Shown piece after piece: positions 35,537 to 36,188 of a stretch of DNA of 36,188 nt. Position numbers and translations under genes: made by a program. Source of the DNA: Paranoxybacillus vitaminiphilus (GTDB lineage: Bacteria > Bacillota > Bacilli > Bacillales > Anoxybacillaceae). Positions within the stretch are counted from its first letter, which is position 1; every line of letters begins with the position of its first letter. The stretch is taken from positions 1 through 36,188 of the forward strand of contig NZ_QLMH01000024.1 in assembly GCF_003259935.1 (NCBI RefSeq). Direction: 5' to 3'. Under the pieces are notes generated by a model that had not been told where the DNA came from, did no database searches, and saw only the letters and a program-made list of their open reading frames with translations.

Positions 35537-35549
35537 TGCTCCACCCCGC
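35537..35549 (-). repeat. Duplicated 5' fragment of tRNA-fMet
   Basis: TGCTCCACCCCGC here is identical to 35307-35319, the 5' end of the initiator tRNA gene read on +. The rest of the tRNA is absent. Confidence 0.75.
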
Positions 35550-35570
35550 AATAATAAATTCAATTTTAAG

Positions 35571-35688
<118 letters not shown>

Positions 35689-36095
35689 CATCTACTTTGT
35701 TTTCACTTCCCTGCAGGCTTGTGCCGAGGAATCCATCAACTTCGAATAAGCTAGTAGACGCAGGCACAGACTGTCAGGGATTATTCCCTCAAAACTAGAT
35801 AACCGATATTTCTAGTATTCATGGAGAAGCTGCACTCTTTTCACTTTTCGAGCTGTCTAGCTCCGGCTCCTAGCCTCTTGTGTCGAATAACCTTCCTCCA
35901 TCGAAGCGCAAGCGCTTCTCGTCGGAAGAACATTCGCCCTACGAGGCTAAACAGTCGCCTCCGCTTTTCTATTGTCTAACTGCGACTCGCAGCGCCTCGT
36001 GGAAAATAACCTTCCTCCGTCGAAGTGGCAAGCACTTCTCGTCGGAAGAACATTTTCCTTACGGCGCTAAGCGCTCGTCTCCGTTTTTCTCATTT
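35689..36095. other. 23S-5S spacer with tandem repeats
   Basis: About 400 bases, long for a Bacillaceae 23S-5S spacer. It holds CTCAAAACTAGATAACC-type spacer sequence near 35787 and two copies of a 119-bp unit annotated separately. Confidence 0.7.
35854..36090. repeat. Two tandem copies of a ~119-bp unit in the 23S-5S spacer
   Basis: Copies at about 35854-35972 and 35973-36090 share AATAACCTTCCTCC, TCGAAG, CAAGC, CTTCTCGTCGGAAGAACATT and TCCG-TTTTCT in the same order and spacing. Each contains a small stem, GAAGCGCAAGCGCTTC in copy 1 and GAAGTGGCAAGCACTTC in copy 2, whose arms differ but still pair, so the hairpin is conserved. Confidence 0.85.
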
Positions 36096-36188
36096 GGTTA
36101 AGTCCTCGATCGATTAGTATCCGTCAGCTCCACGTGTCGCCACGCTTCCACCTCGGACCTATCTACCTCGTCATCTTCGAGGGATCTT
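36096..36188 (-). rRNA. rrl: 23S ribosomal RNA, 3' end (partial)
   Basis: On -, GGTGGAAGCGTGGCGACACG, GGAGCTGACGGATACTAATC and GATCGAGGACTTAACCA are the conserved last ~90 bases of 23S rRNA. The gene runs off the end of the window. The 3' end is placed at about 36096. Confidence 0.95.

Noticed and set aside
35854-36090. Direct repeats considered as a CRISPR array
   Set aside because: Only two long imperfect units without regular spacers, inside an rRNA spacer, and no cas genes in the window.

Overview
The window is a chromosomal segment of a Bacillaceae bacterium, most likely from the Geobacillus/Parageobacillus group of thermophiles. Two things point there: the right half has the Bacillus groESL - ydiKL - tatCA - rex - moaC - ydiF - tsaD - rimI - tsaB - tsaE gene order, and the left half has the urease order ureABC-EFG-D-H known from thermophilic bacilli. 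The species call is inference; the gene content is read directly.

Layout. (1) 146-1411: an atypical Nramp-type metal transporter on +. (2) 12441-1777, all on -: one long array, urtABCDE (ABC urea importer) followed by ureABCEFGDH (urease, nickel-insertion chaperones, nickel permease), ending with a small unknown ORF and a hairpin. Urea is taken up, nickel is imported and loaded, and urea is split to ammonia. Upstream of urtA are three matches to the GlnR/TnrA operator, one of them perfect over 17 positions, and a divergent extended -10 promoter that would make a ~75-nt RNA ending in a strong terminator. (3) 12826-14026: decayed DNA, including a frameshifted small membrane protein and the C-terminal remnant of a type III restriction enzyme. 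(4) 14284-18158: a sigma-54 activator with GAF, AAA+ and Fis-type HTH parts, the degenerate 3' tail of a group II intron, an inverted-repeat enhancer, a textbook -24/-12 promoter and a two-gene operon (SCP2-like protein plus alpha/beta hydrolase) closed by a terminator. This looks like a self-contained inducible module of unknown substrate.

(5) 18279-24242: an accessory patch. It holds two unrelated ECF sigma/DUF4179 anti-sigma cassettes, two diverged ~300-bp repeats that look like structured RNA, a phage terminase fragment, an IS3-family element (IS150 type) whose orfA carries a nonsense codon, and a truncated histidine phosphatase. The second sigma cassette is very A+T-rich and clostridial in codon use, which suggests transfer.

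(6) 24629-34955: conserved core genes. These are groEL/groES under a perfect CIRCE operator, CPBP protease ydiL and ydiK, the TatA/TatC export pair, the redox repressor Rex, MoaC, an ABC-F protein, a cluster of DnaA boxes beside tsaD, and the t6A synthesis genes tsaD, tsaB and tsaE with rimI. (7) 35101-36188, on -: the end of an rRNA operon with the 23S 3' end, a spacer holding a 119-bp tandem repeat, 5S, initiator tRNA-Met, tRNA-Asp and a terminator. A 13-bp copy of the 5' end of the initiator tRNA lies between 5S and the tRNAs, bracketing a ~216-bp block of unknown origin.

All calls come from reading the sequence and from family knowledge; no database search was possible.
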